The notes beneath the pieces are model-generated. The model made no database searches. It worked only from the letters and a program-made list of their open reading frames with translations, and had not been told where the DNA came from. 60,000 nt of DNA from Symsagittifera roscoffensis (Eukaryota > Xenacoelomorpha > Acoela > Convolutidae), in NCBI RefSeq assembly GCF_963678635.1, contig NC_087070.1, forward strand, positions 32,095,704-32,155,703, read 5' to 3'. Below, piece by piece: positions 49,801 to 60,000 of the stretch. Position 1 is the stretch's first letter; each line of letters begins with the position of its first letter. A program made the translations under genes and the position numbers.

Positions 49801-51970
49801 CAAATTGTCTCAATTTATAGTTTATATTTTAAAATCATCATAAAAAAATTCTTTATGCTTTGATAAAGTCTGCGATCAGCAAAGCATTATCAATTTGGGA
49901 CTTTTTTGGGTTAACTAACAATATACTTAACAAATCAACTTGACTGGTTGTTAATGCTGCTGTAGTGGACATTCCCAATCCGTTAAAAGTTCAAATTTTA
50001 CTTCTGCCCACCAGTAACTACTGGTAAATCCTTCTTCTAGAATTCAAACCATTGTATGTAATAATAAAGAAAATTAAAGTTTTTGATAATAATTTTGGTG
50101 ATGTTTTTTCGGCTTGATGGTGTCGGTTTAGTTTCCAAGTTTAACACCTTCCTTTTTTGACATACTTAGCACTCTTTGATCATATGTGACCATCCTTACC
50201 TACACTTTTTCTCCATTAAAAATTTCAGCTTACTGGCTGTTGGCTTTATTGTTGTCGGCTTATTTATCTAATATTGTGATTTCTAAAATAAACTGGTATT
50301 ATTTTGAATTCGGTTAATCCAGAATGACAAAAAAAAATTTCAAATGCTCAAAGTTAGTCCCACAAAGATTTTAAAAAGACTAACTGTGATTGTTTCAGTC
50401 GTTCAAATTTTTTTTTGATTATTTTTTGTTTTCAGTTTTTTTTTTTCATTCTTCAATTCCCTCCTTTCTAAGATGATAAATTGTTCGACCTCTCGTTTTT
50501 ATCGTTGACATGTGGTATTGCTAGTGGTGCAAATTTAAGTTTTGCCTCTGCATGAAATGTTAATTTTAGATTTTGGTTTGGCGACTAAATTTCTAATTTA
50601 ACAACAATGCCTGATTTCAACAAAAATTTTTCAATCAAATTTAAAATAGATGATTTAAAAATGACTTTTGAAGTTTATGGAATATCAGTTGTTCAGAAAA
50701 AAATTTGCTGCGCGGTTCGGTAAACAAGCAAAACCCTGTAGGAAATGAGTAGCAAGACAAAATTTGAAAAAAGTCAATAAAATGATGTTTTATGGCAGAT
50801 ATGTTTTTTTGCAGCCGAATATCATTAAAATTAAAAAAATCATGAAAATCAAGCGTACTTTTTCAAATTTAACTGCCAAACCATGGCAAAAATGCCTTTT
50901 CCTTTTTGACCTATAACTGTAGTTTGACATGTAACAAATTATTTCAATTACGTCTACAACAAAAAAAAAATTCCCATAAATACCTGGATATTAAAACAGA
51001 ATGTGAACTCTTAGACAATTAGAAAAATTTTATATTTAATCAAACTTGGCCAAAGTTAGGAAATTTTTGCCAAGAAAAATTATAATATTTGAAATTTAGA
51101 AAATCTGCCACAAAAAGTCAACTTGAGCCGATTCGACTGCCGCTTGTTTGACTGTATTTGACTGCCCTCAATGTTTAAAAAAAGTCATCTTTAGAAGAAT
51201 TTTAAGAACTGAGAGTTTTTTTAAATGTCGATTTTTTTTAAATAATTCTTCCACACGCTGTGTCAAGAACTTAGTGATATTGTTAGCGTTTTGCAATCTT
51301 TTAGTACATCCAAATAGCTTGCCTCAAATCAAATTGGAACAATTTCTGAGCCGGGTGGAATAAATTGTACAAAACAATAGATTGTATAAAAAAAACTAAA
51401 AACACACCGAACAGAAATATATCATCCTTTCTTCAAAAGTCCTAAAAACAAGTTTCTTGCACCAATTGGATTCCTCATAGACTTGTAGAAACTGCTTCAC
51501 TGCTACATCATAGGTGAAAACAATTTGAAACTAAGTTTTTTTTCACAATAACAACTTTTCTTAGTTTTTTCCAATCACAATAAGTATATAGTTTTGTTAA
51601 CTGGCGACGAAATAGTCCAAAATTTTACACTTGCAGGTTAAGCAAAGTTTCCGCTAGAAACAAATTGAAATTATAAAACTATAAAATCATCAAACAAAAA
51701 CAAAAAAAGTAACAGAAGAGTTGAACATCTTGTTAAACTTATGCAAAAAGTATTAATTATTACCTCAGAAAAATCAAGATAGTTGGATCCAAACACGAAA
51801 CTTTTTTCTCAATACTTTCCTTGCAGGAATAGCAGGGTGCAATAATTTTATGTACTTATCCGTTATAGTCTGCTTGTCGGTTGGAATATAATTACAAGTT
51901 ATCATAGGGAAGGTTGTTAATGAGACCTTTTTTCAGTCTACGCTGACTTTTCTAGCTGTTCTTTGATATT
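46880..51970. other. Spacer, no gene recognised
   Basis: The DNA is AT-rich with only short chance frames. A dispersed repeat containing GCTTGCGATAAGCAAGCGTTATCAAA and ACTAGTTTAACAAAATCAGTTGAATCACTT at 49138-49232 has a second copy at 20485-20575 and a decayed third at about 49868-49945. A tRNA-SINE-like fragment sits at 49262-49355. Confidence 0.45.
49262..49355 (+). repeat. tRNA-derived SINE-like fragment
   Basis: CACTTGGTCTGGAGGTAAAG resembles an A box region, and GTCGTGGCCGGATCTTGTTTTTTTT a decayed 3' arm with a T run. Compare 6304-6385, which shares the TTGCCTT...CCCTG wording. Confidence 0.3.
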
Positions 51971-51976
51971 TTGTAG

Positions 51977-52098
51977 ATTTCCAGAAAGCAGTGAACTTCC
52001 TGCAGGAGTTCCAACTGAAGTTATCGGAGACAGAAGAATCAGCCGAATTGAGAGACAGTCTCAATATGTGTTTACTTCACTTACAGAAATACTACAAG
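51977..52098 (+). CDS. Candidate single exon of an unknown gene
   Basis: The 122 nt sit between ATTTTGTAG and an AAG/GTTCGT donor. One frame (phase 1 in, phase 0 out) reads FQKAVNFLQEFQLKLSETEE and continues for 21 more residues as an amphipathic, Leu/Glu-rich helix ending in HLQKYYK. GC content is higher than the surroundings. A second frame is also open, and no partner exon was found on either side, so it may be a chance frame or a lone exon of a gene whose other exons I missed. The protein family was not recognised. Confidence 0.35.
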
Positions 52099-52763
52099 GT
52101 TCGTTTTTTCGACTGCAGGGTTATTTTGAGTGGGGGGAGGGGTTAAATGGAGATGCCTCAAAAAGAACTTGGCTCCCTAGTCACCCAAAAAATTTTGGGT
52201 GACCAAATGTAGCCAAGAAATGTGGCAGGAGATCCGAATTTTTTTTTTGAAAATTGTCAGCAGTGATTTGGAAAACTCGGAAGGTGGTTGACCTGTAAAT
52301 TGTTTTGTCAGACAAATGTTTTTGCCACGTTGAATTTTTCTAAACATCGTTCCGGCCTCAAATTCCCCAAGACAATTTACCGGTAGCCATTTAACTCTTA
52401 ACCAGGGCACAAAAGCTGGTTTCCTTAATGAACTGAACAGCTCGTACAGTGCGGTACTTTTGTTCTAGATACATCCTCTGAGTTTTTATATTTTGTTTTC
52501 CAATTATAACTTCATGAAAAGTTTTCTTTTCCAATGAAATATATATTATTGTAAACGATAATATAGATCATTTGCTCGAAATTATAAATCGAGCAAAACA
52601 TTATAGCATATCAGACTTTGATTCAAAATGTAAAACAGTTTGATAAGCCCGCAAGTTATGTAATTGTTTCCAAAATCGCGAGACACGATCTCCATGTCAA
52701 TGCAGTTTTTTTTCTGGTGAAATTTATCTCGCTAGCTGTCTAAAATGATAAGTTCAGGTCTCA

Positions 52764-53137
52764 CTAGTGACAAATCCAAGGTTGATCTAGACACATGACA
52801 TTATTCTTGAACCATCGAAACGTCAAAAATTCTTCTGGCGTATCGTACGGAATTTGTTCACTCCACAAAGAACCAATTCTTAATAGGTAAGGCGCCCCAT
52901 TAAGGTGATAGAGTCCTGGGTGGTGCCTTCGCTTCAGTGCGCCCTTTCCAAACCCAATTTTTGTTACAATGTTCACACAGCATTTGGGCGAGTAATAAGC
53001 AAATAGTAAGTTCAATGATTTTCCATCATCGGAGTAATCGGTAACTTTTTCGATGTATTCGCTAGGCTTCATCAATAATGAATGGAAACCGGTTGAGAAG
53101 TATTGAAGAAACTGTGTCTGGCAACAACCATGAATCC
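52764..53137 (-). CDS. Orphan secreted protein, exon 2
   Basis: The exon begins in phase 1 with GG completing the Gly codon, then reads IHGCCQTQFLQYF, YSPKCCVNIVTKIGFGKGAL, HHPGLYHLNGAPYLLRIGSL and ends VMCLDQPWICH and TAG. Upstream of the acceptor the same frame meets TGA. A further open - strand piece at 52410-52177 (with MFRKIQRGKNICLTKQFTGQ) could be an alternative 3' exon. Confidence 0.5.
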
Positions 53138-56100
53138 CTACTCAACCAAACTAGTTTTAATAATATATTAGACAAAAGAACAGCCTTAACTTCAATTCCA
53201 CAAGTAAATCAATCATCTAGTATTTAACACTTGCGAAGCTAGTGTATTAGTACGAACCTTCTTTTCTTTCCAACTTTGGGGTCGCAAATATTGGTGGGGC
53301 ACCCCAATAATGGTGGGGTACCTTTACAGTTTTTTGATAACATTTGCTTTGACATTCGAATAGTAATAAATTAACACAATTGATGCATTTATAATTCATC
53401 AAATGAACCGAAAAAAGTGATTTGTTTCGAAAAACATAAGAACCATGAAAACTCCATTTCAGAAATTTTCGAACTCATATCAAGCAATTTTTTGAAATGC
53501 ATAATTTATACATAATGTGGTTTTATGCTTTGCCATTTTTTATACATGCAAAAATAGTGTGGATGCCTGCCTTCAGTTTGTTATATTCCATATTATTACT
53601 TGCAAAATTGAGTCTATTTGTATTTGGTGCCTCTTTTGCTGAATCGCATTGGCAATTTTTTAGCATATGTAGCTGCTTTATTCGTGACTAGTGTTTGTCT
53701 GTTGTTAAGCTGCTTGCGGCGTGGCTGGCTGAGTGGATAGTGCATGAGACTCAAAATCTCTTGATTGCAGTAGGTCACAGATTCTAATGCTACACGTAGC
53801 CGAATTTTTGCTAATTAGAGGCTTATTTCTACTTTAGTTCTTTTAACAAGGCAGAAGGCCAAACTAGTGATAAGTTTCAGTTACGAAAAGTATATATAAG
53901 TATATCATGCAGCAAAATTGTTTTAAAGTTTTAAAAACAACGGTGTATTTTGCTCCGACCATTGAAAATGGGGAGAAACTTTGTATTCGTGTGTTTTTTT
54001 TTTTGCTTTTTGTTTTCCACGCAAAATCAATTCTAATTTTTGTTTTCGTTTTTCTATTTTTCTCCAAAAACTGTTTTTCGTTTGAAATATTTTCCTATGA
54101 CTCTCAAATATGCCGAAATTTTCCTTTTTTGTTCAGATTTTGTTATCACAACCTGCAGAAAAAAACGACTTTGTCAAATAATTTTTTTTTTGTGTTTTCT
54201 AAAACTGCAGACGGAACATTCTGTGCTACTTACACAGTAGCCGGCTATCCTGGTTTTCAACTGAGGTTGAGTTTTTGAGTTCGTTAAATCGTTTTATTGA
54301 AAATGTAAATTGATTTGCATCAGTATTTTTTCAATTGAAATTTTCTAAGTTCGATTATTCAGCGAGAGGTTAGTTTCAGAAACAGGTGTTATTGTTAAGA
54401 AACGGATACTATCTTCTATTGGATTGTTATTGAATTTACATTATAGGATTTGCGTTTTTCACTGACCTGAAAGCATAAGGACAGTTTTAAAACGCTCATT
54501 CTTGTTTCATCGATTCTAATAATGGTTGACTTGATTCTGAAAATGATGAAATTTGAGCTGGATATTGATTTTTGAAAGAATGTTTGCCTATCCATTGTTC
54601 AAACTCAAGGAAATAGGCTGGCAGTTGTTTAGACGCTGATTATGACTGATTTTTTAAAACTATTTGTTTTGTAATTTTGGCGAAGAATTCGTCGCAGAAA
54701 AGTCGAATAATTGCTAAATTATCTGATCTCTGTTAGCTGCTTTTTGCTCCGACTATCGATGAAAGTGACGGAATATTTGTGTTCGGGGTGTTGTCTTGAG
54801 CTCAAAATTAAAAATATGTGATCATTTTTTGTATTTATGGGGGTTTAATGATTGCCAATTTGAGCAATTTGGGACAATCAACGCGTTTTTTTAGCAAACA
54901 ATACTTCATAGACCTTATAATGCAGTCACAACATCGATTCAAGGCTTCGCCCTGATACAAAGAGTCTTGTTTTGAATGGCAAAACTAATCCAATCAATTT
55001 ACTGAAAATATTTTCCCCCTTACTAGTAATGTTAGCTTTTCAGCTAACTAAAAGCTCTTAGTTAATAAAAATTAAATTTTCATTCAATTAGTACCGCGAT
55101 AAACTTCGCCGCGATTAGTACCGCGATTTTTTCCTATGTTATTTGTTTCGATTCTGACAAAAGTGGTAAACTATTTGTGCTCTCGTGCTTTTCTATCCAA
55201 CACTGATTTTTTCCTAGTGTCATTAAGAAACTTTTTTCCCTCATTTGCAATAAAATTTCGTGCTGTCATTTAATTTTTCGCAAAAAGGTTCGAAAATAAA
55301 CTTAGTTTAAATAATTGCTCTAATTTAATTAATGGAGCGAACTTTATCGCTTTGAGCGTGACATCAAACTTTGAGAGAGGGGGAGGGGACGGGTGTTTTT
55401 ATTTACTTCAAAAGCTACTTCAAAAGTGTTAAGCGGCATTCGGAACCTTCAGCTTTCAGTCTTGATGTTTTTTCTTCAATTTGGAAAAGTTTTGAGCTAG
55501 ATTAATTCGTCACATGCGGTACACCGGACGAAAATTGCAAAAATTTTGTTGCATTGTCCTACATTGTTCAGGTGGGCAAAAATAAAACCCCCTTGCTCCG
55601 CAAAAAATATCACAAATCAAATTGTAAAAAAACCAAGTTCAATGCATCAATGTTTTTCAGATGGTGTAGTGTAAACTGTTTCAAATTTTGTTCGCGTTAA
55701 AATCAAAATGGTCTGGTAAAATGTTAAGAGCTTAAATCCTGAAAATGTTAAGTGCTATAATTAGTAGCAAAAAGTTCGGACAGACAGAATTAATTAAAAT
55801 GAGCAATCAGTGCTTTTTGACGGTTTTTTGCATGCAAAATCTGAAGCCGAACATCCTTGAGTTTTTTGTCAGACCAAACTCAAAATGCGAGATCGTCGAT
55901 TATTATGCTAGCCTAATTTTTAAAGATTGCGATGAACATCCAGATTTTACTAAAAATTATTTCGACGCTTCGTATGCAATTGCCCGCCGTGGTTATAGTT
56001 TTTGAGCGAAACTCGGATCTACTTAACAATCCCCCCTTGTTGTATTTACTAAAGAATCTCCACCCCTGTAAATGACAACATTAAATTCGCACTACAGCAT

Positions 56101-56929
56101 TGTATGTAAATTTGAATTTTGCTGCATTCTGATTGGTCGAAAGTTCGTTGCAAGTAAACTAATTAACAATCTTCCCTTTCTTGAAAAAGGTGAGTGTTAA
56201 GTAGTTCCCGAAACTCTGCTTTATGAACTTTCGACGTTATGTTTATTTCAGTTTTAATTTCCGTTAATGTCTGGACAGTTGCTCTTTTTAATTAATTCTG
56301 TCTGTCCGAACTTTTTGCAACTCTCTATAAGAATGCTGTACCAATAAACTAAAACAAAATTAGAAAATCGAAGAGATCAATCAGTGCCGTGATTCGAAAT
56401 GCTTAGAAACATGCCGCAAGATTGGCTGCAGATACCTGGTTAAATAAATAAAATCAATTCACAAAAAACTTTTAGTTTTCCTTTTTTTTCTTCTCGTTTC
56501 ATTTTATTTTTTTGCAAAAATTTTTGAAAGGTTTCAACGCTCTTCTTCAATTTTATTATTTTAAATCGTACCGATAAAGTTGTGTCTGGCGTAGATTGGA
56601 CGAAACAAGACTTCGCATTGTTCTCTGATATTTCTTTCGAGCCAAACATAATACTCGGAAGCTATATTTACATCCTGATGGTTTCTGGACATAGATGCAG
56701 CAGGATTTTCGCTTATTTCTCCAATTTCATAAGAAGACAAACAGTAAACATTGGAAAAACGACCGCAAAATTTCCAGGATACAATTCCCAAATTTTGTGG
56801 GATTATAAAAGTCAAAGATGTCCAGTTAAACGTTCCTGGTGATGTTACCACTAAATCCGGAGCCATGTTGGCGCTCTTGAAAAAACAAAAGCTAATCAGA
56901 GAACAATAGGCTGCAAATAAATATGTCAT
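52764..56929 (-). CDS. Two-exon gene for a secreted Cys-rich orphan protein
   Basis: The - strand exons 56929-56572 (358 nt) and 53137-52764 (374 nt) join in phase 1 (Gly codon) to give 243 codons plus TAG. The start ATG is followed by a likely signal peptide (TYLFAAYCSLISFCFFKSA). The mature part has an N-glycosylation site (NWT), nine cysteines including two CC pairs, and many aromatic residues. The exons have better codon balance and GC content than their surroundings. Donor ATCG/GTACGA and acceptor TTGAGTAG/GG are acceptable but not strong. I do not recognise the family. A different start 27 nt upstream (an alternative Met frame) would weaken the signal peptide. Alternatives are two unrelated chance frames, or more exons than shown. 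Confidence 0.5.
53225..53860 (+). repeat. Dispersed repeat family C with tRNA-Leu-like SINE core
   Basis: The left part (AGTGTATTAGTACGAACCTT, GTCGCAAATA) and right part (GACTAGTGTTTGTCTG onward) match 34905-35200; about 370 bp of unrelated DNA is inserted between. The core at 53711-53790 has an A box (TGGCTGAGTGG, 53726-53736) and a 4-bp anticodon stem (GAGA/TCTC) around the loop CTCAAAA (53750-53756). Read as anticodon CAA, this suggests a tRNA-Leu origin. The B box is decayed, so it is not a working tRNA gene. Confidence 0.6.
54735..54970 (+). repeat. Dispersed repeat family B, second copy
   Basis: The blocks TATTTGTGTTCGGGGTG, TTGTCTTGAGCTC, GGGGTTTAATGATTG, GGGACAATCAACGCG and CAAGGCTTCGCCCTGATAC follow the order seen at 15295-15790. 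It lies in the intron of the orphan gene. Confidence 0.7.
55767..56318. mobile_element. MITE-like element with perfect 33-bp inverted ends
   Basis: 55767-55799 (GCAAAAAGTTCGGACAGACA and onward) is the exact reverse complement of 56286-56318. The 552-bp element has no transposase. The 86-codon + strand frame at 55745-56005 overlaps its left half and is probably chance. No target duplication is clear. It sits in the intron of the - strand orphan gene. Confidence 0.85.
56572..56929 (-). CDS. Orphan secreted protein, exon 1 (signal peptide)
   Basis: This gives 119 codons plus one base. After the hydrophobic leader come SPGTFNWTSLTF, WKFCGRFSNVYCLSSYE and EQCEVLFRPIY, a mixture typical of an extracellular protein rather than of AT-driven chance frames. 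It ends at G/GTACGA; reading on without splicing hits a TAA within a few codons. Confidence 0.5.
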
Positions 56930-56999
56930 TGCGTAATGATTGGTAAATATTGACAATTAACGCATGCGGATTTACTTTGCGGTTTGAAGGTTGCTAAAT

Positions 57000-59900
57000 T
57001 TGACTGAAATGAAAAAAATACTCAGAAAAGATCATATGGCCAAAATAGATCAGCATATTAAAATAGAAGTAATAAATATTACAACTAGGTAGATTCCATA
57101 GCCAGATTTTTTTCTTCCCTAATAGATCTAGGATTTTTGTGAGGGGGGGTTTAAAAATTGAACTACTGTCAAACATTTAAACTGTCAAGAGCCCGAAAAC
57201 ATCAAAATTAAGCAAACTGTGTCCCTTTTATACACATTTTCTAGCAATTTGACCATAAGTAGCATTTTTTGTGGCCCGCTCTTCTTTCTGAAAAATACAT
57301 ACTGGAGCCGACGATAGAACAAAACAGCACAAATAAGAAATGGAGTAAAATATTTTATGAATTGGTTAATCGACTCTGTTACATCTTTTTCATTCAAAAA
57401 ATACTATAATGGAATTTTATCTAGCGTTTTGAATCCAATCTTCGCGTTCATGAATGAAACTGTTCCTGTAGATGTTAATCCAAAGTCCCCACAACCCACC
57501 ATACCCTACAACCCTTTGAGCAAAAAAGCGCCCTGCATCCATTTTGCTGCTGTCGAAACTGTAAAAAAAATTAATAACGTTCCGCAACTATCTTTCTTCT
57601 GAATGTCGTAAAAAGCATAACAGTGGTACTACACTACCATTCCTATTAAGATCTTGTATTTTGTTGCGCTCCGTAAAGTCTAATGTTTAATAATTGTGTA
57701 CAAGCTGAACAGTTTCAAATTAAGTGCAAATTTTACCGCTCTTCTTAATTTTTGGCGGTTAATGCAAAGCACTTCTTCAAAAAAACTTGCCTTGAGTGCC
57801 CATCACGAAAGAAATTTGCAATAAGTTTTTCCATCGCAAGTATCTTTTCGGATTGGTCGCAATGGTTTTGCTTGTATCAAAGAGATATTTTTGCATATAA
57901 CAAAGTATTACTTTGATCAAATAACAGGTCTCTATATTCAAGTTGGAGCATTTTTTGGTTCACTTTAAACCTCCGCATACACATTGCAAGCAAAAAACAA
58001 ATCACGCGGCAATTGTCCCAAAATGGCCTAATTGGCAAACTTTAAACCTTTTTAGTTTTACAAAATAAGTGACAAATGAAGCATTTTTTCGGATTTGGAC
58101 ACAAAAATCAAAACTTTTCAAATGATAATAAAAATTTCTGTCAAAAGTGATTAGTTATTAGGTTGAAAACTTTCTAGATTAAAAACACCGCGTACACAAT
58201 ATTCCTCATATTTCTTCATAAGTCGGAACAATAAAAGTACGTTTCTAACTTCGAGTTCTTCAACACTTTTTTTGTTTTAAAGTGATCTATCTATTTTCAA
58301 AGAAACGTAATTTCACTTGCGCTATGTATTGTTGATTTAATTTGTTCGTAGGAAATGAAAATATTTGAGAGTTTAATCAGGTTCTTCTCAAATTTAGTTG
58401 AGATTGTGTACCAAAAATCTTTTGTCAGAATTGAAAATGTTTTGCGAAATTCGGAACCACAGTTTTACCACGAAAGTGAGTCCTTTTTCTAATGAACAAG
58501 GAGTTACGCTCAAACTAGCTAGCCAATGTTTAACAAACTATTTCAAAATACTTTGCTCAGCCAAAAAAAATAAGGAGAGTACAATCTCCAAAAACATGCA
58601 TCAGATAATATATTTTAGCTCGATTGCCAAAAATGCCTTTTTTTACCTTGCAAGAGGCTTACTTCCATAGTACTCAGCCAGCAACTGACCAAGTTATTTC
58701 AGAGTATTTTTTGATTGACAATCAGAAGCCAAAAAGTACCATTTTTTGGGTAAATTTTAAATTCCGATTTTTTTTTGATTATTTTTTTTGTTTAATCTTA
58801 TTCCAGTTTTGAACGAAACACATTAAAAGTTTTCAGTTTTGATCAATTTGTCCGGAAAATTTGAACTATCACTGTAGTTTTTGGAAAAAAACTCGTTAAA
58901 AAAGTCTGGAATTTTTACAAATTGTTTTGACCTACAAGCTAAATCTATTAGTGATTTCAAGTTTCTCGGTTGCTTTTTTGTCGGTGTTTCCTGTTTTCTT
59001 AACTCCAAAAAACTGCATAGCAGATTATGCTTGAATAAAAAGCGAGCAAGGCTGCTTCATTAAAATAGTTTATTTCAATCAAGATATGCCATGCAGTTTT
59101 TTGCACTGGTGTCTTGTAGTCGGGAACTAGACCTTTTTTTCGTAAATGATTTTTCTTACAAATGTGCTTATTATTGGATCGCATTATCTGTTAGGTTTTT
59201 TCGCACTTGTCCTAGAGTTAACTCCATCGTTTTTTTAACCCTAGATCCGCGGTTTGAATCAACCGTTTTGTGCTCAAAGGTTGCTGGCTTTGTTTCCGCT
59301 TCGTAATTTGTCTTCTATTAATAATTTGAAACTCGAACCTCTTGCACGGTATGTTTACCTTGTATAACTGTTTGATTAAAAAAAAGATATTATACAAGGG
59401 TATTTTTTGTGTTAATTTTTTTGAGTCGCTTTCTAAATATCTTTCAATTTTTTTTAAATAAAACTTTAGTTTTTCTCAAAACTTATTCTATCGATTTTCA
59501 AAAAAGGCGTTTTAAGAAAAAAATGGTTTAGTCCCCTGTGTGTTTGCAGGCTTCCTTATTCTCTTTTTCCTTGCCCCGCTTTCGACAGACTCCGAAAAAA
59601 ATTATGGGGGAATTTTTGATCCATATTTTGGATTTACTCTGGTTTTCTCAAAAACTACCCTCCCATATCTTTGGGTTCAATCTAAAAAAAAACATTATAA
59701 TAAAAACTCCTTTGCAATCGCCCCTATCAATTGTATTTTTTTTTCATTTTTTTAATATCTTAATTCTTTTGTGTCCAATGGAAAGAACTGGCTGTGTGAT
59801 TTTGTTCTGCATATGCGGCTACGAACAAATTTTTTGCACAAAAAGCAATGATTCTCGGAAATGCCTAATAACTGATTTGATTTGTTGACCGCTTTTTGGA

Positions 59901-60000
59901 CTTTTTCCCGATAACTATCCTGCTAAATCTGAATGTCATAAATTTAATCGAATTAAGTTATCGAAAACTTACCCTCATAATTTCATTAATGGACACGCTC
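57000..60000. other. Right end of window, no gene recognised
   Basis: Only AT-driven chance frames occur. ATAGATCTAGGATTTTTGTGAGGGGGGG at 57121-57148 resembles the end of the hAT-like family (9592-9621), and CCCTAGATCCGC at about 59241 resembles its inverted end. The DNA here is T-run rich without splice-bounded GC-richer blocks. Confidence 0.45.

Noticed and set aside
52177-52410. 77-codon - strand frame downstream of the orphan gene
   Set aside because: It looks partly coding, but exon 2 already ends with a stop, and no donor/acceptor pair joins it convincingly; mentioned only as an alternative 3' exon.
53711-53790. Functional tRNA-Leu gene
   Set aside because: The A box and anticodon arm are visible, but the acceptor stem and B box are decayed, and the unit is repeated with SINE-like flanks.
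54211-54265. 55-nt block between CTGCAG and GAG/GTTGAG, possible microexon (GTFCATYTVAGYPGFQLR)
   Set aside because: Two frames are open, no neighbouring exon joins in phase, and it lies inside the intron of the opposite-strand candidate gene. Too short to support.
55745-56005. 86-codon + strand frame with moderately protein-like sequence
   Set aside because: It starts in the left inverted end of the 552-bp element and overlaps its non-coding interior; no homologue recognised.
57357-57602. 81-codon + strand frame
   Set aside because: No domain, no signal of splicing; a frame on the other strand overlaps.

Overview
This window is AT-rich, intron-rich animal DNA, most likely from an invertebrate. 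Exons carry GT..AG introns, and the standard code fits every exon read. The species cannot be named from the sequence. Spacer and intron DNA is poly-T/poly-A rich and packed with old, diverged repeats.

The main gene lies on the + strand from 7,207 to 37,268. It is a CDKL5-type protein kinase reconstructed here as 16 exons whose phases join without conflict (4,602 nt, 1,533 codons plus stop). Exons 1-9 encode the kinase domain (about 305 residues). Exons 10-16 encode a very long Ser/Thr/Asn-rich tail, dominated by two large exons at 29,970-31,383 and 32,402-33,433. An AATAAA lies 9 nt after the stop. Three sites in the kinase differ from the usual family form: HRD reads HQD, the activation-loop TEY reads TEF, and the alphaC region is about six residues short.

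Layout: 1-4,501 holds a 3.8-kb unit bounded by a nearly identical 674-675 bp direct repeat, with broken coiled-coil/gag-like reading frames on the - strand. 4,502-7,206 is spacer with repeats. 7,207-37,268 is the kinase gene; its introns contain a ~170-bp satellite (7.7-8.9 kb), a ~482-bp tandem array (10.9-12.4 kb), hAT-like fragments with G-runs, several dispersed families, and two dead jockey/CR1-like LINEs in antisense orientation (22.2-28.25 kb). 37.3-41 kb is spacer. 41.0-46.9 kb holds a broken Polinton/adintovirus-type DNA polymerase B bracketed by inverted repeats and, outside these, by direct-repeat arms, a 35-bp perfect palindrome and a 51-bp minisatellite. 46.9-52 kb is spacer.

On the - strand, 56,929-52,764 contains what looks like a two-exon gene for a 243-residue secreted, cysteine-rich protein of unknown family. 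Its intron holds a 552-bp element with perfect 33-bp inverted ends. No further gene was recognised to 60,000.

No RNA gene, CRISPR array or bacterial-type operon was seen. The two genes show no functional link; the rest of the window is mostly mobile-element remains.
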